Source of the DNA: Thiodiazotropha sp050291245
Lineage (GTDB): Bacteria; Pseudomonadota; Gammaproteobacteria; Chromatiales; Chromatiaceae
Direction: 5' to 3'
DNA: 64,000 bases
Assembly: GCA_050291245.1 (NCBI GenBank)
Contig: JBNKJP010000044.1
Span: 124,001-188,000 of the forward strand
The notes beneath the pieces are model-generated. The model searched no databases. It was not told where the DNA came from and saw only the letters and a program-made list of their open reading frames with translations. Below are positions 9,326-17,858 of this stretch, piece by piece (position 1 is the stretch's first letter; every line of letters begins with the position of its first letter). Both the position numbers and the translations under genes were made by a program.

Positions 9326-10141
9326 ATGAGCAAAAGTAAAATTTATAGTTTCGTTGGTCTAGATATTGGTGGTAGTACAATCAAATTCTGCACAATAAAA
9401 AATGAAGCAGTTGCTAATACCAAACTAATCACATTTGCGTCTCATTCACGGTCAGTAAATGAATTTGAAAATGAGTTAGAAGCATACTTTGAAGATCATA
9501 AGTTATCGTATGCAAATTCTACTATCGGTGTTTCCTTGGGGGGGATGCTGAAAGATGGAGTGATAACAAAATGGCCAAACCGCCCGGACTGGGAAGGATT
9601 TGATCTAAGAACTTGCATTAAAAATAAAGGCATACAGAAAGTATTTTTTTTAGATGATGCTTTCGCTGCGGGTTTTCATGAATTGTTTTTTGGCAGATTT
9701 AGAGATGCTGATAGCGGTTTGTATATATCATTTGGTACAGGTATCGGATCTTGTTTTAGACTCGCTAACGAAATATATGGCGATAAAGGTAGGGCAGAAA
9801 TTGGACATTATAGCGTGAAAGGAGAATCTATTCTTTGTAGTTGTGGAAAGCATGGATGCTTGCAAGCTCTATACAAAAAGACGTCTATGGACGATCCTAT
9901 AGCAAGATCAAAATTTTTCAGTACATTTGTATTTGTGGTGTCAAATATACTAAATTTTCTTGATATCAAGAGTCTTTATCTTAGTGGGGTGATTTTTAAA
10001 AAATCTGAATTGAAAGTTGAAATTAGAAAGTTATTTCAAAATAAAACCATTAACATCTGTTTTATAGAAGAAACATTGATCAGTACTATGTTAGGGTTGT
10101 ATTCGTTCGAAAAACAAAGAGGCGTGTCTTGTGAGTACTAA
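9326..10141 (+). CDS. ROK family sugar kinase
   Basis: The 271-residue product opens with the ATP-binding motif VGLDIGGSTIKF, has the catalytic region LDDAFAAGFHE with the likely base Asp, a second phosphate motif ISFGTGIGS, and the ROK zinc motif (GH followed by CSCGKHGC). ROK enzymes phosphorylate hexoses and N-acyl amino sugars; kanosamine 6-kinase RifN is a natural-product example. Its last codons overlap the start of the first EPSP-synthase-like gene by 11 bases, so the two are probably translated together. Seven consecutive G occur near 9538. The sugar is unknown; an amino sugar is suggested by the neighbours. Confidence 0.85.
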   Translation: MSKSKIYSFVGLDIGGSTIKFCTIKNEAVANTKLITFASHSRSVNEFENELEAYFEDHKLSYANSTIGVSLGGMLKDGVITKWPNRPDWEGFDLRTCIKNKGIQKVFFLDDAFAAGFHELFFGRFRDADSGLYISFGTGIGSCFRLANEIYGDKGRAEIGHYSVKGESILCSCGKHGCLQALYKKTSMDDPIARSKFFSTFVFVVSNILNFLDIKSLYLSGVIFKKSELKVEIRKLFQNKTINICFIEETLISTMLGLYSFEKQRGVSCEY

Positions 10142-11414
10142 ATATCTTGTAAAACCTTTGATTCCGAGATTGAACTATGGGCTGATAAGAGTCCCAGGTT
10201 CTAAAAGTATTACGAATAGAGCTATTTGTCTTGCTGCCTTTGCAAACGGAACGAGTGAGCTAACAGACATTTTGATTAGTGATGATTCGATAAATTGCAT
10301 TGAGAGTATAAAGAGTCTTGGTGTAGTAACAGAACTTTTTACTGATGAAAAGAGAATTATTATTAGCGGTGCAGGAAAAGCCATCACAGATAATGCAAGC
10401 TGTTATGTAGGGAGTGCTGGTACGGCAGCAAGATTTCTATCGGCAATGTTATCAATGTTACCTGGTCAATATACTCTCAATGCTTCCGAACAAATGCAAC
10501 AACGCCCGATGGAAGAGCTGTTATCACTCCTTACTGAAGGAGGTATTGAAATAGAGTATTTGAAAGAAATAAATCACATGCCATTTATAAAAAAGTCAGG
10601 TACGTTAAAGAAACATCACTTTGTTGTTGACTGTAGCAAAAGCAGTCAATTCCTAAGTGGATTGCTTATGGCTGCCGCGCTTTCGGAAGAAGACATAGAA
10701 TTAGAAGTCAAAGATAAATTGGTGGCGAAATCATATATAGATATCACTATATATGTTTTAAATAAGTTTAACATTTCTGTAGAAAATTACGATTATAGAA
10801 AGTTTGTTGTAAAGGGTGGGCAAACGCTTATGCCCTGTAATTTGACGATTGAACCTGATGTATCTAGCGCTTCATATTTCTTCTCAATACCTGCAATATT
10901 GGGGGGGGGGATATGTCTAGAAAAAGTCTTTTTCAACTCTATTCAAGGTGATTTGAAGATACTTAATGTCTTACAGGAAATGGGTTGTAAAGTTAAGGAA
11001 TCTGAGAAAGGAATTATTGTTTCCCATGATGGGGCTGTGCTAAAGGGAATAGATGTTGACATGAATGATTTTTCTGATCAATCAATTACCGTAGCTGTGC
11101 TTGCAGTAATGGCGTCCGAACCTGTAACGATCAGAAATATTGGGCATGTAAAGTATCAGGAGTCCAACCGTATTAATGCATGCATTAAAGAATTAACAAG
11201 ATTAGGGATAAAGGTAGAAGAAATTGATGACGGAATAAGAGTGTTTCCTGGCGAAATTCGGGGTGCTGAAATAGAAACCTATGATGATCATCGAATGTCA
11301 ATGGCCTTTGCGCTATTGGGGCTCAAAAACAATAACGTAATTATTAAGGATCATCTTTGTTGTGAAAAGACATTTCCTGACTATTACCGGGTTTTGGAGT
11401 CACTGTATGAATAG
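10131..11414 (+). CDS. EPSP synthase (AroA) homologue 1 with altered substrate pocket
   Basis: The 427-residue protein is a full-length AroA-type fold with VPGSKSITNR near residue 20, QRPMEEL, SSQFLSG, YDDHRMSM and KTFPDYY. By alignment to E. coli AroA from memory, the catalytic Asp313 and Glu341 are kept (Asp316, Glu344), as are PEP-site Lys22, Arg124, Arg344, Arg386 and Lys411 equivalents. Residues that hold shikimate-3-phosphate differ: Ser197 is Ala199, Asn336 is His339 and Lys340 is Gln343. An enolpyruvyl transfer to a different alcohol is therefore likely; NikO/PolA, which act on UMP, are a known precedent. The start is a GTG overlapping the ROK gene. Ten consecutive G at 10901-10910 could slip. 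Confidence 0.85.
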   Translation: MSTKYLVKPLIPRLNYGLIRVPGSKSITNRAICLAAFANGTSELTDILISDDSINCIESIKSLGVVTELFTDEKRIIISGAGKAITDNASCYVGSAGTAARFLSAMLSMLPGQYTLNASEQMQQRPMEELLSLLTEGGIEIEYLKEINHMPFIKKSGTLKKHHFVVDCSKSSQFLSGLLMAAALSEEDIELEVKDKLVAKSYIDITIYVLNKFNISVENYDYRKFVVKGGQTLMPCNLTIEPDVSSASYFFSIPAILGGGICLEKVFFNSIQGDLKILNVLQEMGCKVKESEKGIIVSHDGAVLKGIDVDMNDFSDQSITVAVLAVMASEPVTIRNIGHVKYQESNRINACIKELTRLGIKVEEIDDGIRVFPGEIRGAEIETYDDHRMSMAFALLGLKNNNVIIKDHLCCEKTFPDYYRVLESLYE

Positions 11415-11640
11415 CTAAAAATTGCATGAGTATGCAATTACTTGAAGATATTTGTGGATGCAAGCTAACCTGAATTGGCGATTTAGGATGTGTTTCATTA
11501 TGTGAAAAATAGCCATAGCAGAAACAGGAAACGCAATCTATTGCAATATAAATAGTGTTTGGAGATCAATTCATATCTAAAGCTTATTGTTTTTATAAGT
11601 TTGCAATGGGCATAGTGTGATGGATTAAGGATGAAACTAT

Positions 11641-12738
11641 ATGAAATTACAAATTAGTAAATTGCTAGAGTGGATACTTGAAAAAAAATCAAAGTTTTGC
11701 GCATTAGAAACACACATACTAAGTAGATGCGGTCTGGATATTGCTATTGATTGTAATTTTTATGGATTTAGTCAGTTCTACAAACAGAGATTTTACCCAT
11801 ACTATACGCAGTTAGAAAATAGTAAAAATATAACAATAAAAATCTATTTAATCTATCAAGATGCAATGCTACCGCAAGTTATTGGACATGGTAAGCATTT
11901 TTATATTGTTGAGAATCAGGTGGACTCTCGAAAAAATATTGAAGCAAAAGTCTATGAAGCGGATCAGTATAAACTGTTTACTTTAAATAATAGCTATATT
12001 CTAGCAAAAGATGATTTGTTGATCTTATTGGGATCAAATAAAGAACAACTCCTCTATAGCCTTCGTGTTTTAGTGAAAGATATTTCAAATTCCTTTTTGC
12101 TAAAAAAAGGATATGTGGAAATGCATGCAAGCGCTGTCTCACAAAACAACGAATTATATGTATGCTCTGGAGGGTCGAATCGGGGGAAAACATCGTTGTT
12201 ATTTCATTTTCTTGATACTGGAAAATATCAGATGGTTTCTAACGGGCGAATGTATGTAAAAGTTAAAAATAATCAATTGCATGGAATTGGTACGCCAGAG
12301 AGTATTTATATTCGCCCAAAATCGATTGGCAAACATGAGGTACTAAAGAGTTTGATCGCAAGGAAAAATGATCTTTTCTTTTCCACGGATCAAGGGGGCG
12401 ATGACAATAAAATCCGTGTTAATTACGTTGACTTAGCTAATGCTTTTAGCTGTGATATCGTTAGTGATGGTATTGTTAATACAGTTTACTTGCCTTATTT
12501 GGACACGGACTGTAAAGAGTACAAAATATCCCTTGAAACTTTGAATAACGGAAATGATCATTTTTTTAGTTACGAGATGATCGAAAGAAGATTTTGGACA
12601 AGTGTTATGTCTGTTGATAAAGATGTCTATAATAAGAATCTGCAATCGGTAGCAGATTACATCATGACAAAACAAAAAAAATCTGTAGTGTTGAGAAAGG
12701 GAGAATCCTATTTTGTTAATGGAGAGTTTCAAATATGA
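11641..12738 (+). CDS. HPr-kinase-like P-loop protein
   Basis: The 365-residue protein has a poorly recognisable first half and a second half with HASAV followed by a Walker A-like GGSNRGKTS (near residues 178-186), the arrangement of HPr kinase/phosphorylase-like domains. HPrK-like proteins occur in peptide natural-product clusters, where some phosphorylate Ser of the precursor, and others are of unknown function. Here it lies among sugar enzymes, about 8.5 kb from the small double-glycine peptide gene. It overlaps the methyltransferase gene by 4 bases. A role as a small-molecule or peptide kinase is possible; neither is shown. The gap of 226 bases upstream could hold a promoter. Confidence 0.6.
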   Translation: MKLQISKLLEWILEKKSKFCALETHILSRCGLDIAIDCNFYGFSQFYKQRFYPYYTQLENSKNITIKIYLIYQDAMLPQVIGHGKHFYIVENQVDSRKNIEAKVYEADQYKLFTLNNSYILAKDDLLILLGSNKEQLLYSLRVLVKDISNSFLLKKGYVEMHASAVSQNNELYVCSGGSNRGKTSLLFHFLDTGKYQMVSNGRMYVKVKNNQLHGIGTPESIYIRPKSIGKHEVLKSLIARKNDLFFSTDQGGDDNKIRVNYVDLANAFSCDIVSDGIVNTVYLPYLDTDCKEYKISLETLNNGNDHFFSYEMIERRFWTSVMSVDKDVYNKNLQSVADYIMTKQKKSVVLRKGESYFVNGEFQI

Positions 12739-13388
12739 GCACTAAAGATTGGGTGAAATATTGGAGTAACCAGGAAAGAGTTGAGAGATGGAAGATTCCA
12801 GATAAAAACTTTTTTAAGTTTGTTGAGCAACTTGAATTTGAAAATATGAAAGTTCTGGATGTCGGGGCTGGTTTAGGTAGGCATTCTATCTATTGTGCAA
12901 AAAATGGGGCTTCTGTTACCGGTTTTGATTCAAACGAGCGTGCTATTACTGAATTTTTGAAACTTAATAGTGAGCATGATTTAGACATCAATATAGCTTT
13001 AAGGGGCTTCGAATTTCTCGATCAATTAGAAGATGAGTCTTTTGATTATGTAATTGCTTGGAACGTGGTGTACCACTATTCCTATGAAGAAATAAGGGCA
13101 TTAATTAAAAAAATTAAAACAAAGATTATGTTTGAGGGAAAGCTGCTGATAACATTTAATTCTGTAAATAATATCTCATTTAAAAAATTGGCCAAACAAG
13201 AGAGTCATTCAATGAAGAAACTAAATAATGATGGCTCATCATACAATACATATTTTTGTGATAAAAATGATTTATACAATTTGCTGAAAGGGTTTGATAT
13301 TTTAAGTGTAATAGAATCTGAAGAACATGTCGGATCAAAAAAATTCGAAGGAAAATGGCACTGGTATGTAATGGCGGAGAGAATTTAG
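12735..13388 (+). CDS. Class I SAM-dependent methyltransferase
   Basis: Motif I is clear at residues ~36-45 (VLDVGAGLGRHS), followed by an acidic residue at the end of strand 2 (VTGFDSN) and motif IV-like YVIAWNVVYH. The 217-residue length fits a single small-molecule methyltransferase domain of the TehB/UbiE type. The ATG overlaps the stop of the HPrK-like gene (ATGA), and its own stop overlaps the GTG of the aminotransferase, so all are likely one operon. The acceptor is unknown; O-, N- or C-methylation of the cluster product are all possible. Confidence 0.82.
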   Translation: MSTKDWVKYWSNQERVERWKIPDKNFFKFVEQLEFENMKVLDVGAGLGRHSIYCAKNGASVTGFDSNERAITEFLKLNSEHDLDINIALRGFEFLDQLEDESFDYVIAWNVVYHYSYEEIRALIKKIKTKIMFEGKLLITFNSVNNISFKKLAKQESHSMKKLNNDGSSYNTYFCDKNDLYNLLKGFDILSVIESEEHVGSKKFEGKWHWYVMAERI

Positions 13389-14536
13389 TGAGTTCTTGGC
13401 CAATAATTGGAAAAGAAGAGCGAGAGAATGTACTTGAGGTACTTGATAGTAATGTACTTTGGAAAAATCAAGGTACTTTTGTAAAGAAATTTGAGAAATT
13501 ATTTCTTAATGAATTGAATTCAGAGTATGGATTAGCAGTTACTAATGGCACCCACGGTATCGAGCTGGCTCTTTCTGCAGCAAATATTGGATATGGGGAT
13601 GAAGTGTTGATTCCTGGAATTTCATTTTATTCCACTTTATCAGCTGTTATCAATGTAAATGCAATTCCAAAGTATGTAGATGTAAAACAGAATACAGGAG
13701 TAATTGATGTTGAGGATTTAGTTGAGAATCTTGATGAAAAAACAAAAGCTATCATTGTGGTTCACCTTTGGGGAATACCTTGTGATATTGAGAGAATTCG
13801 AAAAATCTGTAATGAATACGATATTATTCTGATCGAAGATTGCGCTCATATAGGTCCACAAACAGTAAATACTCGCGCGCTCGGAACCCATGGTGACTTT
13901 GGTGTTTTTTCCTTTCAAAATGCAAAACTTCTTTCGGCTGGTGAAGGTGGATTTGTAGTAATTAAAAATAAAGAAATTTATGAACGTGCGCGGCTTATTG
14001 CAAATTGTGGTAGATCTGAAGAGCTTGGTAGTTATTGGCATGAAGAACTAGGTTCTAACTATAGAATGACAGAATTGCAGGGAGCATGTTTGCTTGGTCA
14101 ATTGAAAAAATATGAGATGCTAAAAAAGAAACGCGAAGACAATGCTAATTACATCGTAGACCAACTTTTTGAAATAGAAGAGATCGAGATTTTGCCAAAA
14201 GATGTGATCGCGCAGTCATCCAATTATATGTTAATTATTCAATTCACAAAAGGCTCAAATAAAGATCTGATGGATTTATTGGATTATTGCTTTGAAAAAA
14301 ATGTTAATGTCAATAGAGTATATCCTCCGCTGAATACACTACCGTTTGTGAAAACTGGAAATTTCCATAATCGTCTACCAAAAATGATGTCTGATTTAGT
14401 AATTAAAAGATCCATGAAAGAGCTAAAAAATGCTCAAAAATTTTATGATATTAGCTTCGGAGTCATGCATTTTCATTTATTGTCTTCAGAATACAGTATG
14501 CGTCTGACAGAAAGCATAAAAAGGTATTTCAAATGA
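13388..14536 (+). CDS. DegT/DnrJ/EryC1/StrS-family PLP aminotransferase, AHBA-synthase/StsC type
   Basis: The PLP lysine lies in FSFQNAKLLSAGEGG (Lys180 from the start used), and AVTNGTHGIELAL binds the cofactor phosphate. The SFQ-N-x-K form of the motif and a His-rich C-terminus (MHFHLLSS) are features I associate with AHBA synthase, StsC and related aminotransferases acting on keto-sugars and keto-cyclitols. I use the GTG at 13388 because it overlaps the preceding stop (TAGTG) with GGAG upstream; an ATG at 13355 would overlap the methyltransferase by 34 bases. The dehydrogenase and HAD genes that follow are coupled to it, matching the three activities of the kanosamine enzymes NtdA, NtdC and NtdB. 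Confidence 0.86.
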   Translation: MSSWPIIGKEERENVLEVLDSNVLWKNQGTFVKKFEKLFLNELNSEYGLAVTNGTHGIELALSAANIGYGDEVLIPGISFYSTLSAVINVNAIPKYVDVKQNTGVIDVEDLVENLDEKTKAIIVVHLWGIPCDIERIRKICNEYDIILIEDCAHIGPQTVNTRALGTHGDFGVFSFQNAKLLSAGEGGFVVIKNKEIYERARLIANCGRSEELGSYWHEELGSNYRMTELQGACLLGQLKKYEMLKKKREDNANYIVDQLFEIEEIEILPKDVIAQSSNYMLIIQFTKGSNKDLMDLLDYCFEKNVNVNRVYPPLNTLPFVKTGNFHNRLPKMMSDLVIKRSMKELKNAQKFYDISFGVMHFHLLSSEYSMRLTESIKRYFK

Positions 14537-15531
14537 TTAAGCTTGCAGTAATTGGAGCAGGGAATGTATTTAAAAAAGTCTATCTGCCAATGATCGAAGC
14601 AAATGAGGCTATAAATATAGTAGGAATGTATGATACTGAGAATAAGGATTTCCCGCAATTTGAAGGTTCATTCGCTAGTTTGGAGGAGCTTTTGAACTCA
14701 ACTGCAAGTCATGTATTAATTTTATCTCCAAATCACACTCATTTTGAATATACATATAGAGCATTGAAAGCGAGGAAGCATGTCTTATGCGAAAAGCCTT
14801 TATGCTCTAGTCTACACGAATATTATATTTTGGATGAGATTGCATCTAAATCGAGTGCATCTTTTTTTCCTGCCTATAATAATATATATCGGGAAGATAT
14901 CACTAAACTAAAACAGATTTTAGAGAACAAATCAGATCTAAAAGAAATCCGTATGGCATGGCAAAGAAAATCCGGAGTTCCAGGAAATGGAAGTTGGTTT
15001 ACTCAGAAGCAAAAAGCATTAGGCGGAGTTTTGATGGATCTTGGAAGTCATTTATTTAGTGTTTTGAATTATTTGATGGAAATAGACTGTTATAAGGTTC
15101 AGGATATTAAACTTGCTATTATGAAAAATGCAGAGTCTTCTTGGTATGAACCTATGCAAGATGACACAAAACATGAATTAGATGTGGAAACTTCTATTTG
15201 CGGCAAAATATATCTAAATGAAAACGTGAATTTGTTCTTTGATATAAACTGGGATGCTCCTGTTGACAAGGACCGAGTTCAATATGTTTTTGAATATGAT
15301 TCGGAAAGAATCGAGTATAACAATTGTTTCGGCTTTTCACCTAAACGATTGATAAATGATGAGCCGATTATTGTATATCAAAAAAATACAATGACAAAAA
15401 TACCTGTTCGTCAACAAGAGCTTCATGAATACAAAAGGATGTTTCAATCTTTTTTGTGTGGAAATTCTGTTAATAATAAAATTGCAGAAAATACTGTTTC
15501 TATGATCGAGAGTATTTATGGATATATATGA
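14533..15531 (+). CDS. Gfo/Idh/MocA family NAD(P)-dependent oxidoreductase
   Basis: The N-terminal Rossmann motif (KLAVIGAGNVFKKVYLP) and the CEKPL motif near residue 92, with the family's catalytic or substrate-binding Lys, are clear. The C-terminal alpha/beta domain with GGVLMDLGSH is typical. Length (332 residues) is normal. It starts inside the aminotransferase stop (ATGA). Members oxidise or reduce sugars and cyclitols; NtdC (glucose-6-phosphate 3-dehydrogenase) and RifL are relatives with a matching context. The likely role is to make the keto group that the adjacent aminotransferase converts to an amine. Confidence 0.86.
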   Translation: MIKLAVIGAGNVFKKVYLPMIEANEAINIVGMYDTENKDFPQFEGSFASLEELLNSTASHVLILSPNHTHFEYTYRALKARKHVLCEKPLCSSLHEYYILDEIASKSSASFFPAYNNIYREDITKLKQILENKSDLKEIRMAWQRKSGVPGNGSWFTQKQKALGGVLMDLGSHLFSVLNYLMEIDCYKVQDIKLAIMKNAESSWYEPMQDDTKHELDVETSICGKIYLNENVNLFFDINWDAPVDKDRVQYVFEYDSERIEYNNCFGFSPKRLINDEPIIVYQKNTMTKIPVRQQELHEYKRMFQSFLCGNSVNNKIAENTVSMIESIYGYI

Positions 15532-16162
15532 GCAGGGATCTGTTTTTGAAAAGTACAAGTTGTTCATATTTGACTTTGATGGAGTAATTATAAATTCAAT
15601 TCCATTGATGGAAGCTTCTTTTGATTATGCAAGGACACAACTCGGACTTCACGTGGTCTTTTCAGAATTTTTAAAACGCCAGGGCTTACCTATTGATAGG
15701 ATAATAGATCAGATGAAATTGCCAGCCGCATTTAAAAGATTGTACTTGGATTATTCTACGGAAAATATGGCTCAAATCGGACTCTATCCTAAAGTACATG
15801 AAGTTTTGCGATTTTTACAGGACAAGGCAAAAATTATTTCACTATATACTGGTAAGGATTTAGTGCGAACAAGGATGATTTCTGAGCAATTTAATATTTC
15901 CCAGTACTTTGATTTTACATTGACTGGATGCGCTGATATTCCCGGAAAGCCTAATGGTGATGGTATTGCTTTACTCTTGCAGTTATTCAAGCAAAAGAAG
16001 TCAAGTAGCATAATGATTGGTGATAGCGTAAACGACTACATTTCAGCAAGACAGGCTGGAATTGATTGTGCTGGTGTAAATATTGTTCAGAAGGAATCAA
16101 TAAGTTGTAAACCGAAATATTATTTGCAAAAGATAAATGACATTGTCGAGGGTTGGGCGTAA
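15518..16162 (+). CDS. HAD superfamily phosphatase
   Basis: Motif I FDFDGV lies near residue 20, motif II is SLYTGK, the motif III Lys is in GKPNGDG, and motif IV is IGDSVNDY. The 214 residues with a helical cap resemble phosphoglycolate phosphatase-like enzymes. The gene overlaps the end of the dehydrogenase by 14 bases. In the kanosamine pathway a HAD enzyme (NtdB or RifM) follows the dehydrogenase/aminotransferase pair, so dephosphorylation of an amino-sugar phosphate is the natural guess. Confidence 0.82.
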   Translation: MDIYEQGSVFEKYKLFIFDFDGVIINSIPLMEASFDYARTQLGLHVVFSEFLKRQGLPIDRIIDQMKLPAAFKRLYLDYSTENMAQIGLYPKVHEVLRFLQDKAKIISLYTGKDLVRTRMISEQFNISQYFDFTLTGCADIPGKPNGDGIALLLQLFKQKKSSSIMIGDSVNDYISARQAGIDCAGVNIVQKESISCKPKYYLQKINDIVEGWA

Positions 16163-16163
16163 C

Positions 16164-17492
16164 ATGGAAAAAAAAGTAATCGTTAAACCGGCAAGTGAAA
16201 TACGAGGAACTGTTACAGCACCTCCTGATAAATCAATAAGCCATAGGGCTGTAATTCTTGCGGCGCTAGCGCAAGGGACTTCAACCATTACAAATTATCT
16301 TGAAGGCGTTGATACATGGGTCTCAATTAACGCTCTTCAGTCTATCGGTGTAGATGTACAACATACTAAAAATTCAGGCACAGTTATAGTAAACGGAAAT
16401 GGTTTGCAGGAAATTTGTGATCCTGTTTTTCCGATAGATGTGGGAACCTCAATGACATCAATGAGATTTTTATTGGGTCTATTTGCAGGTAAACCACTAA
16501 ATGCTCTACTTACATCCTCTGTCCAAAGAACAAATATGAGGCCGGTTTGGTATATTACAGAGCCATTATCAAAAATGGGGGCTAGCATAATATCCCGGTT
16601 GGATGGGAAGTACCCTCCCATAGGAATCAGAGGCAACACGCTTAAAGGTATAGATTATAATTTCGCTGTCACATCGGGTGAAACTAAAACAGCATTCATC
16701 TTGGCCGCCCTTCAGGCAGGACAAGAGTCTACTCTCAGGATGCCTTTACCAACTCGAGATCATACTGAACGACTGGTTCGTGCAATGGGAGGTATCATAG
16801 AGGATGATGATAACAATATACACATTAAGCCAAGTTCAAGTCTGAATCCTATCAATTTTAATATTCCTGGTGAAATAAGCGCTGCGGTATACTGGATTGT
16901 ACTCGGGTTAGTACACCCAAATGCCAAGATACGAATTAAGTCAGTTGGAATCAATGCTAGTAGAATAGGATTGATTGACGTACTAAAAGAGATGGGAGGG
17001 GATATCTCTATACAGAATGAGACCAAGGGGATTGAGCCAGAAGCCGATATCGTTGTACGATCATCGGAATTGAAGGGCATCGATATCCCTGAAAAGCTCT
17101 TTCCAAGAATGATTGATGAGTTTCCAGGTTTTGCCTTGGCTGCTTCTTTAGCAAAAGGACGTACGAGAATCTTTGGGGCAAATGAGTTGAGAAATAAAAA
17201 GTCTAATCGAATAGCATCTATTGTTGAAGAATATTCCAGGTTGGGAGCGGATATTTCAGAAACTGATGATGGCTTAATGTTTAAAGGTGTAGAAGAGTTA
17301 TCCGGTGGAGTTTCAGTATCTGGTAGAGGTGACCATAGAATGGCAAACAGTCTTTTAGCAGCTGGCTTGGTCGCAAAGAAACCGATATTTTTATCAAATT
17401 ATGAACTGATTCAAAACACTTCGTACCCACATTTTTTTGACGAATTAAAGAAAATAAATAGCGAACCATTAGTAGAAATTTTCGAAAAATAA
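16164..17492 (+). CDS. EPSP synthase (AroA) homologue 2 with replaced active-site residues
   Basis: The 442-residue protein has the class II AroA pattern: PPDKSISHR near residue 20, MRPVWYITEPL, TRDHTERL, GRGDHRMA and TSYPHFF. Several catalytic positions differ. By alignment from memory, the loop normally G-N-S-G-T reads G-T-S-M-T, so the E. coli Asn94 and Gly96 equivalents are Thr95 and Met97; the SAQVK motif reads SGETK; and the K-E-S-D-R motif reads KKSNR, putting Lys346 where Glu341 belongs. Asp318 (Asp313 equivalent) is kept. Normal EPSP synthesis seems unlikely. I start at the ATG at 16164 with GAGGG upstream, two bases after the HAD stop. It is the last gene of the island. Confidence 0.85.
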   Translation: MEKKVIVKPASEIRGTVTAPPDKSISHRAVILAALAQGTSTITNYLEGVDTWVSINALQSIGVDVQHTKNSGTVIVNGNGLQEICDPVFPIDVGTSMTSMRFLLGLFAGKPLNALLTSSVQRTNMRPVWYITEPLSKMGASIISRLDGKYPPIGIRGNTLKGIDYNFAVTSGETKTAFILAALQAGQESTLRMPLPTRDHTERLVRAMGGIIEDDDNNIHIKPSSSLNPINFNIPGEISAAVYWIVLGLVHPNAKIRIKSVGINASRIGLIDVLKEMGGDISIQNETKGIEPEADIVVRSSELKGIDIPEKLFPRMIDEFPGFALAASLAKGRTRIFGANELRNKKSNRIASIVEEYSRLGADISETDDGLMFKGVEELSGGVSVSGRGDHRMANSLLAAGLVAKKPIFLSNYELIQNTSYPHFFDELKKINSEPLVEIFEK

Positions 17493-17858
17493 ATGTGATC
17501 TTGAATAGCAGGACCCAGTTCCAGTGCTTCCAGGCTGAGATCCTCACGACTGGGTTCTGGGTTTGACGCATAGCCATGTACTGAGACTTGCAGATATGGA
17601 TAAAATTCGATTCTGCAGGTTAGATAGTTGAAAGGGTTTACACTGTCGGTGGTGGCGATGCGGTACTGTTGCTAGACGGCCGGGTGAGGCCACTGGAGTT
17701 GTACGCCTCTAGTAGCACTTTCCATTGTGCTTGAGTTCTCAGAATTCGCCTTTATGGTTTTTAGTTAGGAACAGGTGGGCAAATCGATAGTTGTGGCGGT
17801 GCTTCTCATGGTCAGAATTAGAGATATACAACAGATCTCAAGTTCTCTTGTATACTAC
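17493..17858. other. Junction between AT-rich island and GC-rich core
   Basis: This interval separates two convergent genes. Base composition changes across it from AT-rich to GC-rich. A minus-strand frame around 17500-17610 translates to a short protein-like stretch (EPSREDLSLEALELGP) without start or domain, perhaps a fragment of a lost gene. I see no attachment site or clear terminator. Confidence 0.4.

Noticed and set aside
4901..17492. Phosphonate biosynthesis cluster
   Set aside because: The nucleotidyltransferase/CDP-alcohol pair would suit it, but no PEP mutase or phosphonopyruvate decarboxylase is present.
10131..17492. Ordinary shikimate-pathway aroA genes
   Set aside because: Two divergent copies with changed active-site residues amid sugar enzymes do not look like the housekeeping gene.
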